Below, piece after piece: positions 15,818 to 24,088 of a stretch of 64,000 nt of DNA (its first letter is position 1; each line of letters starts with the position of its first letter). The stretch is from Nitrospirales bacterium (GTDB lineage: Bacteria > Nitrospirota > Nitrospiria > Nitrospirales > UBA8639): contig JAJDBM010000036.1 of assembly GCA_029261355.1 (NCBI GenBank), positions 1-64,000 of the forward strand, given 5' to 3'. The notes under the pieces were generated by a model, which saw nothing but the letters and a program-made list of their open reading frames with translations, made no database searches and was not told the DNA's origin. Position numbers and translations under genes: made by a program.

Positions 15818-16968
15818 GAAATAAACTGAGCCCGTCTATTCATCAAAAGGTAGAGAAACACTGGCCCGCCCACAAGTGCTGTCACCACCCCGACAGGGAT
15901 CTCAGCCGGACTAAAGATTGTCCTGGCAACCGTGTCGGCCACCATGAGAAATATCCCCCCTGTCAATCCGGCCATTGGAAGTAACAGACGATGATCTGCT
16001 CCCAAGACCAAACGGACAGCATGCGGAACAATCAACCCGACAAACCCAATAACTCCACTAAAGGCCACCACGGCTCCCGTCACTAACGCCGTAGCAAAAA
16101 ATACCAATTTCTTAACTCGTTCAACTTCTACGCCAAGTGATCGAGCGCCTTCCTCTCCCAAAGTTAAAAGATTGAGCGACTGAGCCTGAGACCCTAATAC
16201 CACAAATCCAATCCCAAGATAGACCGCCAACACACCCAACGTCTGGTAATCAGGTCCGGTCAGCGAGCCCATCAACCAAGCCATCATCCCAAACACACGA
16301 TTAGGGTCAGCAATACTGGCGAGAAACATAATGAGAGCTGAAAAAATAGCACTGAGCACCACGCCTGCCAATAACAAAGTATAGATAGAAAACCCATAGT
16401 TGGTGGCGGCAATCTGATAAATAATCATCAAGGACACCACAGCTCCCAGAAATGCGCAGATTGGGAGAGCCGCGACACTCCACATTGACACTCCCACTCC
16501 AAACAACAGCGCGATGGCCGCGCCTAAGGCTGCACCACTAGAAATACCCAAGACAGAAGGATCGGCTAAAGGGTTGCGCAACAACGCTTGAAGCGACACT
16601 CCGACGGCAGCAAGGCTGCCACCCACGAGACATGCTAAAAGAAGCCGTGGGAGGCGGATTTGAAAAAGGATAATATTCGTCGGATCGGTGCTCACATCCG
16701 CTTGATCTGAAGACGTCATGGCCTGAAAAAATAGACTAATCATTTTGGGGAGCTCAATGACTTGCGTGCCATAGCGAAGACACATGATCAACACCACCAT
16801 GGTCAGTCCCAACCATAGGCCAACCCAGAATAACCATCGCGAAAATGTCAATGAGCGAATTTCTGTCGCAGAAGATGTGGCTTGAATTGGTAAGGGCACA
16901 GGGTCTGTGATCTTCCCGGAGAAATGAGAAGAGGGATCCGAAGATGTTTCTACAGGTAATTTCACCAT
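15814..16968 (-). CDS. btuC: cobalamin ABC transporter permease BtuC
   Basis: This is a 384-residue FecCD-type permease with about ten transmembrane helices. Family signatures include LPRLLLACLVGGSLAAVGVSL, LLRNPLADPSVLGISSGAALGAA, and the C-terminal GFVGLIVPHAVRLVLGADHR coupling region, followed by PAEIPVGVVTALVGGPVFLYLL. The N-terminus has an unusually long polar extension of about 50 residues before the first helix. A TTG at 16983 could add five residues; I prefer the ATG at 16968. It follows the small lipoprotein gene by about 30 bases and overlaps btuD. It should act with the BtuF-like binding protein. Confidence 0.88.
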   Translation of the reverse strand: MVKLPVETSSDPSSHFSGKITDPVPLPIQATSSATEIRSLTFSRWLFWVGLWLGLTMVVLIMCLRYGTQVIELPKMISLFFQAMTSSDQADVSTDPTNIILFQIRLPRLLLACLVGGSLAAVGVSLQALLRNPLADPSVLGISSGAALGAAIALLFGVGVSMWSVAALPICAFLGAVVSLMIIYQIAATNYGFSIYTLLLAGVVLSAIFSALIMFLASIADPNRVFGMMAWLMGSLTGPDYQTLGVLAVYLGIGFVVLGSQAQSLNLLTLGEEGARSLGVEVERVKKLVFFATALVTGAVVAFSGVIGFVGLIVPHAVRLVLGADHRLLLPMAGLTGGIFLMVADTVARTIFSPAEIPVGVVTALVGGPVFLYLLMNRRAQFIS

Positions 16969-16996
16969 ACCATTCCGTCCCAACCCTCTTGCTCTA

Positions 16997-17380
16997 CTAA
17001 TCTAATTCGTTTTGACTATCAAACTCGATCCGAGCTAAGCGCTGCACCGTTCCCTGTTCATTGAAGCTGACACTCAACCCTTTTGTGTGTGAGGTAATGG
17101 CCTCATCAGAGGTCAAAGCTAACAATCCCACGACTGGAATATATAAGGCGGGGTTCGACTCAAAGGAGGAAAAGGCATACGACCAAATTTCAACTGGCTT
17201 TCCATTTTCATCAGATTTATAGGTTATATTGGGTGTCCCCAACAGTTTCGTCACTTCTGCCTTTGTGGTCTTCCCTGCAATCACCTGCTTGATCAGGGCA
17301 TCATTCTGAACGGAAGGATTACCCGATGTTGCACATCCCGTCACCACCAGCACAAGACACAACAACCACATCTGCTTCAT
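16997..17380 (-). CDS. small SmpA/OmlA-like lipoprotein in the btu operon
   Basis: The 127-residue protein has a lipobox (VVTGCATS), so it should be a lipoprotein. It then has a BamE/SmpA-OmlA-like fold pattern: KQVIAGKTTKAEVTKLLGTPN followed by a WSYAF strand and a C-terminal LSVSFNEQGTVQRL strand. This arrangement is known from many small lipoproteins of unknown partner. AAGGAG lies five bases before the ATG at 17380; a GTG two codons earlier is less likely. It sits between btuF and btuC in the same orientation, which is unusual for cobalamin importers. A scaffold role for the importer is possible, but a chance insertion into the operon is equally possible. Confidence 0.75.
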   Translation of the reverse strand: MKQMWLLCLVLVVTGCATSGNPSVQNDALIKQVIAGKTTKAEVTKLLGTPNITYKSDENGKPVEIWSYAFSSFESNPALYIPVVGLLALTSDEAITSHTKGLSVSFNEQGTVQRLARIEFDSQNELD

Positions 17381-17439
17381 GCCCACTCCTTATTGAAAAC
17401 CTGAAATATCATTGCGTATACACATTCTTGGAAAGAGCA

Positions 17440-18438
17440 TTAATTTGCGACATCTTCTGTCATCACTTCAGGGTGCAGCACCCGTACCAATTGCTTGAGC
17501 CCATCAATAATTCGAGGTCCCGGGCGGTTCAATACATCACTTTCCACCTGAAACAATTTACCTTCCTTCACTGCAGCGAGTGTATCCCATCGTCTCCATC
17601 GGTCTTGCTCCGACTGAGGGATCCCTTCAAAACGTCCAACCGGAAACAACAGAATGTCAGGGTTTTGCCGTATGACTTCTTCCATACTCAGGCGAGGATA
17701 GGGAGAGGTTGCACCTTCAGCCGCATTCCGTCCGCCAGCAAGCACAATCAGGTGGTGAATAAAACTACCAGGACCCACCGTTATAAGTGGATCAGAGTTT
17801 AAGACATACAAGAGACTCGGACGTTCACGTCCCTTTAAACGATCCGAAAGCTCGGTTATTTGCTTACGCAAGATTCTCGTCTGCTCATTTGCAGCCTCAG
17901 ACTTCCCCACCATTCGTCCTAATAATTTGATATGGGCCATTATCTCTTCAACAGTGTGAGGGTCAAGAATAAACGTGGGAATCTTTAACTGCTCGAGTTT
18001 CTTCAATAAATCGACACGCATAAATGACTTGGGTGCCAGGACCAAATCTGGTTGAAGCGCCACGACCGACTCGATATTTGGTTGAGCGTACCCTACGACT
18101 GTTTTGTCTTTGGCCTTCTCTGGAAAATCACAAAACTCTGTGACTCCGACAATTTCATCATCGAGACCAATGGAAAAGAGTATTTCAGTAATGCTGGGCG
18201 CAAGGGAAATAATACGCGTAGGCGGCTTCGCCAAAAAGAGCTTCCGCCCCATATCGTCAAGAAATGTTCGAGGTGCCAAATTGGCCATAAATGGCATCCC
18301 CGTTAAAATCCCTTGTTGTCGACGTTTTTTCATCAGTGACTCATCAATTTCATTCGCAAACGTAAGGCTCACTCCCCAAAGCAAGATAGCACAGACAAGC
18401 CCAACGACAATGAATCGAGACGGTTGGCGAGATAGCAA
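17440..18438 (-). CDS. btuF: periplasmic cobalamin-binding protein BtuF
   Basis: This 332-residue protein is a class III (helical-backbone) periplasmic binding protein. A signal peptide (LVCAILLWGVSLTFA) precedes the lobes. Family motifs are RIISLAPSITEILFSIGLDDEIVGVTEFCDFP, NIESVVALQPDLVLAP and LIVLAGGRNAAE, plus a C-terminal RPGPRIIDGLKQL. It should deliver corrinoids to BtuC. No ATG fits the N-terminus; a TTG at 18438 has GAGGA ten bases upstream. That GAGGA belongs to the 3' arm of a terminator-like hairpin at the end of a cobalamin riboswitch, so initiation would be occluded when the hairpin forms. A start further downstream at a GTG would remove part of the signal peptide. Confidence 0.85.
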   Translation of the reverse strand: MLSRQPSRFIVVGLVCAILLWGVSLTFANEIDESLMKKRRQQGILTGMPFMANLAPRTFLDDMGRKLFLAKPPTRIISLAPSITEILFSIGLDDEIVGVTEFCDFPEKAKDKTVVGYAQPNIESVVALQPDLVLAPKSFMRVDLLKKLEQLKIPTFILDPHTVEEIMAHIKLLGRMVGKSEAANEQTRILRKQITELSDRLKGRERPSLLYVLNSDPLITVGPGSFIHHLIVLAGGRNAAEGATSPYPRLSMEEVIRQNPDILLFPVGRFEGIPQSEQDRWRRWDTLAAVKEGKLFQVESDVLNRPGPRIIDGLKQLVRVLHPEVMTEDVAN

Positions 18439-18477
18439 AATAAAAAAATCCTCAAGGCCTGACAGACCCTGAGGATT
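18437..18477 (-). terminator. riboswitch expression platform: terminator hairpin overlapping btuF ribosome site
   Basis: On the minus strand AATCCTCA pairs with TGAGGATT, with an added GG/CC pair and a nine-base loop, followed by TTTTTTTATTTT. This is a good intrinsic terminator placed at the end of cobalamin riboswitch C. The 3' arm also contains GAGGA, the only plausible Shine-Dalgarno for the btuF TTG start that follows the U-run. The same hairpin could therefore act on both transcription and translation. Confidence 0.8.
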
Positions 18478-18479
18478 AC

Positions 18480-18625
18480 ACCCGTTTCATCATCCTCACC
18501 CATTCCCCAGCCCACGAGGGAAAGAAGGTCATCGAATGAAGAAGTATTCTGGCTTCTGGGCTTTGCCCAGTTACAGCGGCGGGACCACGTGGGACTTCCA
18601 CCCACTTCCCTTCTAGCATTCTGTA
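18480..18625 (-). promoter_or_regulatory. cobalamin riboswitch C (upstream of btuF)
   Basis: Read on the minus strand: GGGAAGTGGGTGGAAGTCCCAC, GGTCCCGCCGCTGTAACTGGG, and the B12-box-like GAAGCCAGAATAC at about 18541-18557. These are conserved cobalamin-riboswitch blocks in the correct order. About 60 bases of linker lead to the terminator hairpin at 18437-18477. It should shut off the btuF-lipoprotein-btuC-btuD unit when adenosylcobalamin is plentiful. Confidence 0.92.
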
Positions 18626-18799
18626 TACATGTGAGATCGACTCTAGGCTAGAACTCAAATGCTTGTCAACTCTCCTAAAAAAAGCAACTTTTAGGGTAGA
18701 ATTTTTCAGCACATATTTAGAACAAGTCGAGAGGCTATGCAACAAGTGAACTGAGATGAAAAATGAATTAGCCAGGAAAACTGATTGACATATTGACCT

Positions 18800-19840
18800 A
18801 TGACACGATTTCGGTCACCCTATATACGTCTTATGTCCAAACCCTCCTCATCGACCTTCTTTGCGCGGCACGGATATTTACTATTTCTCCTTCCGCCGAT
18901 CTTCGTCTACCTTCTGGCTGCAATCCTCTTTGGACTAAGCCTCAATACTCAAAACATGGGATTGCCAATCATTATTGGAGGGCACATTGCCTCTCAAGAT
19001 CTTGAGGCCTTGTCCTTTGCTCTCATCGAAATGAAAACCCGATATATGTGGTTTGCGACAACGGTCGTGTATCTTATCGTCTGCCTCTACGCCGCGGTAT
19101 TATGTGGAACCATTATTTACCGCTCACATTCCGGCCGACGCTTGTTTCTCGTCAACGCTATAGGAAGTGGCCTCATCATTTTTGGAATCATCGGCCTCAC
19201 CTACAGTGCCATGACACAAGATGCCATGTTCGAATTAATTTATCACTTTAGTTTCGCCACTCTTTCCGCAACAGGTTTTTATCAAGCAACATTCCTGGAT
19301 CGAATAGACTTACTCCTCTCCCTCTCCAATATATTAGCCGTCGTCGTGCCATGTTTTGTCCTGCTCGCCGCCTCAAGTACATTAGCTCCCTCGTCTCAAA
19401 AAGCTGGCGGTGAACTCACACATCTAACGACTCAAATGCGGCATCTCAAGGGAGTCCTCAATGCCGGATCGGCTCTCTTGGTTGGGGGAATCTTACAGAT
19501 GAGCGCATGGCTTCGATGGCCGGCTGGCTTACTGAGCGACCCCACAGAACAGGCAGCGCTCTCTGGGGCGGTCCTTTCCATCATCATGTTTTGGGGGGCA
19601 ACCTTCACTCTCATGCTCATTACGACCTACGGCCCAGCTGCCAGCTATCTCAGTATGCAAGCTCGAAACTATGCTGAGAAAGCTCGACGTGCAGGAACCA
19701 TTCAAGATCCCGAACGCTGGCTCCACGACAACCACTTCTCCATTACCCTTGGCGAACAATTACCTCAAATCAGTGTCATCCTTGGCCCAGTCTTAGCTGG
19801 GCCGATTGGGTCATTTCTGATGTCACATGTGAGTTCGTAA
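18800..19840 (+). CDS. multi-spanning membrane protein of unknown function
   Basis: The 346-residue protein has about six to seven hydrophobic helices. They lie near residues 27-47, 82-107, 115-138, 173-193, 214-234 and 248-271, with a last hydrophobic stretch near 325-342. Polar stretches lie between helices 1 and 2 (HIASQDLEALSFALIEMKTR) and near the C-terminus (RNYAEKARRAGTIQDPERWL). I do not recognise a family. An alternative ATG twelve codons in (MSKPSSSTFF) is possible because no strong ribosome site precedes either. It stands alone on the plus strand, divergent from the btuF riboswitch, and is followed by a convergent peptidase gene. Its size and topology would suit a sensor or transporter-like role, but nothing specific can be claimed. 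Confidence 0.7.
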   Translation: MTRFRSPYIRLMSKPSSSTFFARHGYLLFLLPPIFVYLLAAILFGLSLNTQNMGLPIIIGGHIASQDLEALSFALIEMKTRYMWFATTVVYLIVCLYAAVLCGTIIYRSHSGRRLFLVNAIGSGLIIFGIIGLTYSAMTQDAMFELIYHFSFATLSATGFYQATFLDRIDLLLSLSNILAVVVPCFVLLAASSTLAPSSQKAGGELTHLTTQMRHLKGVLNAGSALLVGGILQMSAWLRWPAGLLSDPTEQAALSGAVLSIIMFWGATFTLMLITTYGPAASYLSMQARNYAEKARRAGTIQDPERWLHDNHFSITLGEQLPQISVILGPVLAGPIGSFLMSHVSS

Positions 19841-19957
19841 TACGATCAAGAAATGAGATTCGGTCTGGATTTGATGGAAGAACTACGTCTGGAAGATTTG
19901 CCCAGCGTAGCGACACTCGACTTCAAAGACGAGTGCCGCCAATGATCCAGTAGAATC

Positions 19958-21544
19958 TTACGATGGATTATTCGGACAGTTGTCAATCGTCTGCAATAAA
20001 GGACCAATGAGTGGAACGAGAAAAGGACCAAACGCTTGGGTAGGACCAAAGAATTCTTCTGGAAACGCAACATTGATTGCTGTGGTCAACGGGAGATCAC
20101 AATAGCCCCCTTCATTGTCGGGCTCGGTCGACCGCCAGCTTGCAATAATTCGTAAGGATTTCATAATCGCCACTTCATTCATCCTCGTGTTCATTTCACG
20201 AAATCGCCTCCCATCGAGAAACTGATTGGTACTGACCCCAGGCACAGGCATACCGTTGACAACCTGCTGAACAGGGAAAGATATCGCTTTGGTAAAATTG
20301 ACACTTTCCCATCCTCCAACGATCGCCCCAATTTCCCCATAAGCAAAAGCCGTCCCACCATTGATGGTGCCCATTCCTGCTCGAATTTGAGCAAAGCGAT
20401 TCACAGTTCCAAAGCCAAGTCGATCGATCTTCTTGGCCACTCCAGCCGCTAAACTTCGAGAACGGGTTTGTTGGATACCTCCATCCTCATTGAGTTCCGA
20501 TATGATTGGACTAAACACCACCTCGTTTTGTTCATTCTCAGCTTGGCAGAGTGCTGATGGGAGGACGCCAAGAATCGCACCAGGAACAATACTATTGGGA
20601 TCGATCGCGCAGGATGTCTTTTGGAGATCTCCATGAAGGTCAAGCAGGACATCTGGTCGCCAAGCTAAGGCCACCGCAACCATTGCCTGATTTTCATGGG
20701 GTCGAATCGGATGTTGAAGATCAACAAAATGGTAACGGTTTAAATTATATCCAACCCCAACCGCCCCAGAAAAACCAGCTTCAGAGTCTTCAGCGTACCC
20801 ACCTCCCGCTTGTGGATCGACATTCGTACGAGTCAAGGCACAATTTTCCTCTATGACAGTCCCATTCGGTGTACCAATGAAACATTCTGACGATGGTTCG
20901 CCTCCATCAGGATTGGCACGAACCACAAAAAGTATATTCAATTTTCTCAGAAGGCGCTTGAAGCGTTTTTGCTTAGCAAGCTGACGAATGATCTTTAAGG
21001 CCGCTTCTGTTGAACGTACTTCATTCCCATGTTGCTGAGTAATAATCATGACCTTTAAGCCATGTTTATTCCCCAATCGTGCCGCCCATAACTCACGACC
21101 TTGCGTGGAAAAGCCAACTTGAGTTGGGTCCTGATTTCCTCGTCCACCATCGTTGATGGTACAGAGGACCGCTTGTCTCACACTAGGAATCCCCCCTCGC
21201 GTTGAATTTCGAGAACTTACACGAGTTGAATTTCGACTGGATCTACAGATATCTGCAGGCATCGAAGGCTCAAAGTGCAAATCAACATCAATATCAATGA
21301 GCCCACCATTATCCCCATTCTCAATCAATGGACCCACGACAATCTTGTTTCGCGCTTGCCGTTCAATACGAGTAAGCTTTCGTTTAATTTCCTCATAGGT
21401 GGTTAAGTCTCGAAATCGCTGTTCGCCACTCTCACCATGCTGATGAAGACCTCTTGTCGCCGACATCGCGGACAGGCTTGATAAGGGTATGGCAAGTATT
21501 GCGCAAGCCACCAGAACCCCTGACTTGCAAAGAACTCTCTTCAT
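19958..21544 (-). CDS. secreted M14-family zinc carboxypeptidase
   Basis: This 528-residue protein has a signal peptide (VLVACAILAIPLSSLSA) and a peptidase M14 domain. Zinc ligands are visible as His172 and Glu175 in QQHGNE and His304 in LLDLHGD. The substrate-site NxNR-like YNLNRYHF is near residue 270 and the typical VVRANPDGG near 208. Residues around 100-117 contain a short tandem repeat of RNSTR, encoded by repeated GTTGAATTTCGA on the plus strand, perhaps a small duplication in a linker. AAGGAGGG precedes the ATG. Relatives trim peptides or remodel cell-wall peptides in the periplasm or outside the cell. The C-terminal region is Cys- and Pro-containing with no clear second domain. Confidence 0.82.
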   Translation of the reverse strand: MKRVLCKSGVLVACAILAIPLSSLSAMSATRGLHQHGESGEQRFRDLTTYEEIKRKLTRIERQARNKIVVGPLIENGDNGGLIDIDVDLHFEPSMPADICRSSRNSTRVSSRNSTRGGIPSVRQAVLCTINDGGRGNQDPTQVGFSTQGRELWAARLGNKHGLKVMIITQQHGNEVRSTEAALKIIRQLAKQKRFKRLLRKLNILFVVRANPDGGEPSSECFIGTPNGTVIEENCALTRTNVDPQAGGGYAEDSEAGFSGAVGVGYNLNRYHFVDLQHPIRPHENQAMVAVALAWRPDVLLDLHGDLQKTSCAIDPNSIVPGAILGVLPSALCQAENEQNEVVFSPIISELNEDGGIQQTRSRSLAAGVAKKIDRLGFGTVNRFAQIRAGMGTINGGTAFAYGEIGAIVGGWESVNFTKAISFPVQQVVNGMPVPGVSTNQFLDGRRFREMNTRMNEVAIMKSLRIIASWRSTEPDNEGGYCDLPLTTAINVAFPEEFFGPTQAFGPFLVPLIGPLLQTIDNCPNNPS

Positions 21545-21742
21545 ACAGCCCTCCTTGGTGTAAATATAATGAAAACTTTCACTGAATTAGGAACCCGGCA
21601 CCACACAATTGAGTAGGACCTTCCTAATCCTTCCCAATCAACGGTACATGAATCGTCTATGAGATAGGTCACAAAATTCTATCGATGCACGAACAGACAT
21701 CATGCCCTCAGAGATTACTGACGCTCAGTACATTTCTCACGT

Positions 21743-22321
21743 CTAGTCGCCTATATTCAAGGAACGCGCATTCACCCCAGTAAACATGGTAGTTGAAAAT
21801 CGTTTCAGGGTTTGACCTTTAAACACCGAATCCTCTAACTGCTTCACCATGGCCACACCTGCTTCTTTCGGGGCGACAACTAACAGCCAGGGAATATCAC
21901 CACTCATCCAATCCCCGACTTCCAAACGAAATGGGGTATGTGCTTGCTTTTGAACTTCTAGTTTTTTATCGACCTCCACCGATACATGTGCCCACATGGC
22001 CAATCCCTTCAGAACTGACAGTCCTAGGGGATCCCTAACCGTTTCATGGACGAGCATGACTTGATTCGTCAATAACGGTGGAAGGACCAACCATTCCAAA
22101 TCACCCAAATTCATGTACCGATACAACGGAGAGCGACATAACAACGCCACAATTTCACCAAAAGCCAACGTCAGATTTTGTGGCGATGTTTGCATATCTT
22201 CGACTGTAAAAAGCGAAAAAGTTGCTTCTCCCTTTTGTGAGGGAGTCTGCATCGCGTTGACATCAACCTCTCCTGATTGGTCACCTGCTGGTGCCTGAGT
22301 ATGCTGTTGGGGTAGTTTCAT
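21743..22321 (-). CDS. HlyC/RTX-toxin-acyltransferase-fold protein lacking catalytic residues
   Basis: The 192-residue protein matches the toxin-activating lysine acyltransferase (HlyC) family in its conserved core: SPLYRYMNLGDLEWLVLPPL, the WAHVSVEVDKKL strand, and EVGDWMSGDIPWLLVVAP. In HlyC the catalytic His23 lies in SPLHRNW and Asp92 in WFIDWIAPFG. Here the equivalents are Tyr (about residue 67) and Val (about residue 148), so both are missing. The protein also has an extra polar N-terminal region of about 55 residues. The start at ATG 22321 has GGAAGGA upstream; a GTG at 22357 would add twelve residues. No RTX toxin gene is adjacent; an RTX-repeat protein lies 34 kb away. It is probably a non-acylating relative or one with changed chemistry. 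Confidence 0.72.
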   Translation of the reverse strand: MKLPQQHTQAPAGDQSGEVDVNAMQTPSQKGEATFSLFTVEDMQTSPQNLTLAFGEIVALLCRSPLYRYMNLGDLEWLVLPPLLTNQVMLVHETVRDPLGLSVLKGLAMWAHVSVEVDKKLEVQKQAHTPFRLEVGDWMSGDIPWLLVVAPKEAGVAMVKQLEDSVFKGQTLKRFSTTMFTGVNARSLNIGD

Positions 22322-22970
22322 TATCTGTCCTTCCAAATTTTTCATTGAAAAAACCACAGACTAATCCGTCAGTCATCAATTCAATTTTGATTGAAATAAT
22401 CATTGAAAAATCCATGCCTGTATCGCTCATAAAATACTGACGATTATTGAGTTGAAAGACCCGCGAATCTAACACGTCTGTCTAAAAATGAAACCTAGAC
22501 CAAAGTATAGTTCTCGGCAATATATTTCATTCTCCTTCTCATTCGACAATCAAAATGTTGCAAGCATGTAGAAGGAGTGCACGGCTGCAGTTAAGACTGC
22601 ATCATGTTTGAAAATAGGTTTTTAATGGGTTATACGGCGCCGGGTATTGTGCGGACGGGAAGTCATCAACCACGGTAGGAAAACATGGAAACCCAACGAG
22701 TGATTTCCTATTCATGGATCCACTCAATTCAACGACATGGACCATAATGTATGAGATAAGGAAGGGCCGCTATCACGAATTCCTCGATTTCTCTCTCTGG
22801 GACTATGCATGACGTGTCATGATGAATCGTACTTTTCATGGAAGCATATTCAGATGAAATATTGCCTCAAAACAACTACGTTCGTTGATAGCCGCAACCC
22901 CGAATACGACAAGAGAAAAGATACGGGCTCTTATGTACCGTCTGGGACTGTCTTGGATTTGTTCAAGATT
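22322..22970. other. non-coding gap with no recognised feature
   Basis: About 650 bases separate the HlyC-like gene from the decayed regulator. I found no gene with a ribosome site and family match. A 43-codon plus-strand frame from 22854 to 22985 reads protein-like in part but has only a weak GGAAG upstream and overlaps the end of the pseudogene, so it is not called. A short inverted repeat TGCAGTTAAGACTGCA occurs near 22583-22600. Confidence 0.4.
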
Positions 22971-23617
22971 TTACAGAGGTGAGGTATGAGGTCCGTTTTT
23001 GAAATAAGTGGGAGCATACAGAGCTAATTGAACACGAGACTTGAGTTTGAGTTTTTTGTAGATATTGGTGAGATGCCATTTTACGGTCTACTCCTTGATG
23101 CCTAAACGATGGGCAATTGCCTTGTTGCATAGGCCAACGACAATTTCCGTGGCAATCATTTGCTCATGAAATGAAAGTAAGGCTTCTATCTGCCGTTCCG
23201 CTTCAACCTGTTGAAACTGTGCAAGCTCAATTCTCGCAGCTTGCCCCTGCTTTCAGGATGATCATGAATCAGGCCTATGACATATTCAATCCCAGGAATA
23301 ATTCAAATATAAACAGGGTGCGTTACCTGTCCTTCTGACAACTCTATCCATACGTCAGATAGAATTCGATCAGTCAAGGCCTGCTTAATTTCCCCATGTA
23401 CCACCTTTGCGATGTCAGGTGACAATACTTCATAAACCTGTTTTCCTCTGATTACCTCTCCACCACAAAAATGGCCGTATAATGGGTTGGGAAACTAGCA
23501 ATCCACATAAGTTCCGTTCACATCCCACACAAACACTTTATTGGGAAACGATACTCCTGATCCATGCCAACTCTGCTTGATGTATAACGATTTTGGTGGC
23601 ACGGTAGGTTCATTCAT
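22971..23617 (-). pseudogene. decayed PAS-LuxR (NarL/FixJ-type) regulator
   Basis: From an ATG at 23617 the minus strand reads a PAS-like segment (PNKVFVWDVNGTYVDC, then LYGHFCGGEVIRGKQVYEVL). An in-frame TAG, a TGA where isoleucine-rich sequence continues, and a frameshift of one base follow. In the shifted frame it reads a helix (IELAQFQQVEAERQIEALLS) and a LuxR-type helix-turn-helix, NKAIAHRLGIKE-stop-TVKWHLTNIYKKLKLKSR. The stop TAG replaces a codon inside the DNA-recognition part, and the frame ends at TAA 22971. Three separate lesions show it is non-functional unless the sequence has errors. Confidence 0.85.
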
Positions 23618-24088
23618 ACTGAGTCAAAACTGATACGAACGTATGTGTTCATGCTTGAGTACAACCCATTGGTTGATCAATGTCCTCTTCCACTGTTCTA
23701 AAAATAAAGACAACACTAATGATCTATGACGCAAAGGAGAGGCTTCCTGAATAAGAAGAAGAGCGTCACGAATACTTCTCGAAGTCCATGCGGTAATAGC
23801 AAATTGATGATACGAAGCCCCCCCCCACATACATTGAAATATAGGGAAGTCTTTTTACGTATACCCTCTATTCAAATAGCATGAAAAATGTGAGAAAGAA
23901 CACAAATCAGCAGCCTTGGTTCAGGATGTTATTATGCCCCTTATTTTCCACATCAAGACCATATCATGACAACCGAACGGCGAAAGGACGAGTATACCAC
24001 TGGCGGCATTTTCCAACAGACCCATTCAGTTGTATACGTATTCACATAGAAATCCTTCACTTAGAGTCCTCGCACATTGTCTATCCTG
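23618..24088. other. gap upstream of pseudogene, with a nine-C tract
   Basis: This interval holds a 68-codon minus-strand frame (23624-23830) that starts inside a run of nine C (23818-23826) and has no clear ribosome site or recognisable family. It may be the degraded upstream neighbour of the PAS-LuxR remnant. The rest, up to the end of cobQ, shows nothing I can support. Confidence 0.35.

Noticed and set aside
22854-22985. Plus-strand frame of 43 codons
   Set aside because: Only a weak ribosome site, no family match, and it overlaps the end of the LuxR remnant.
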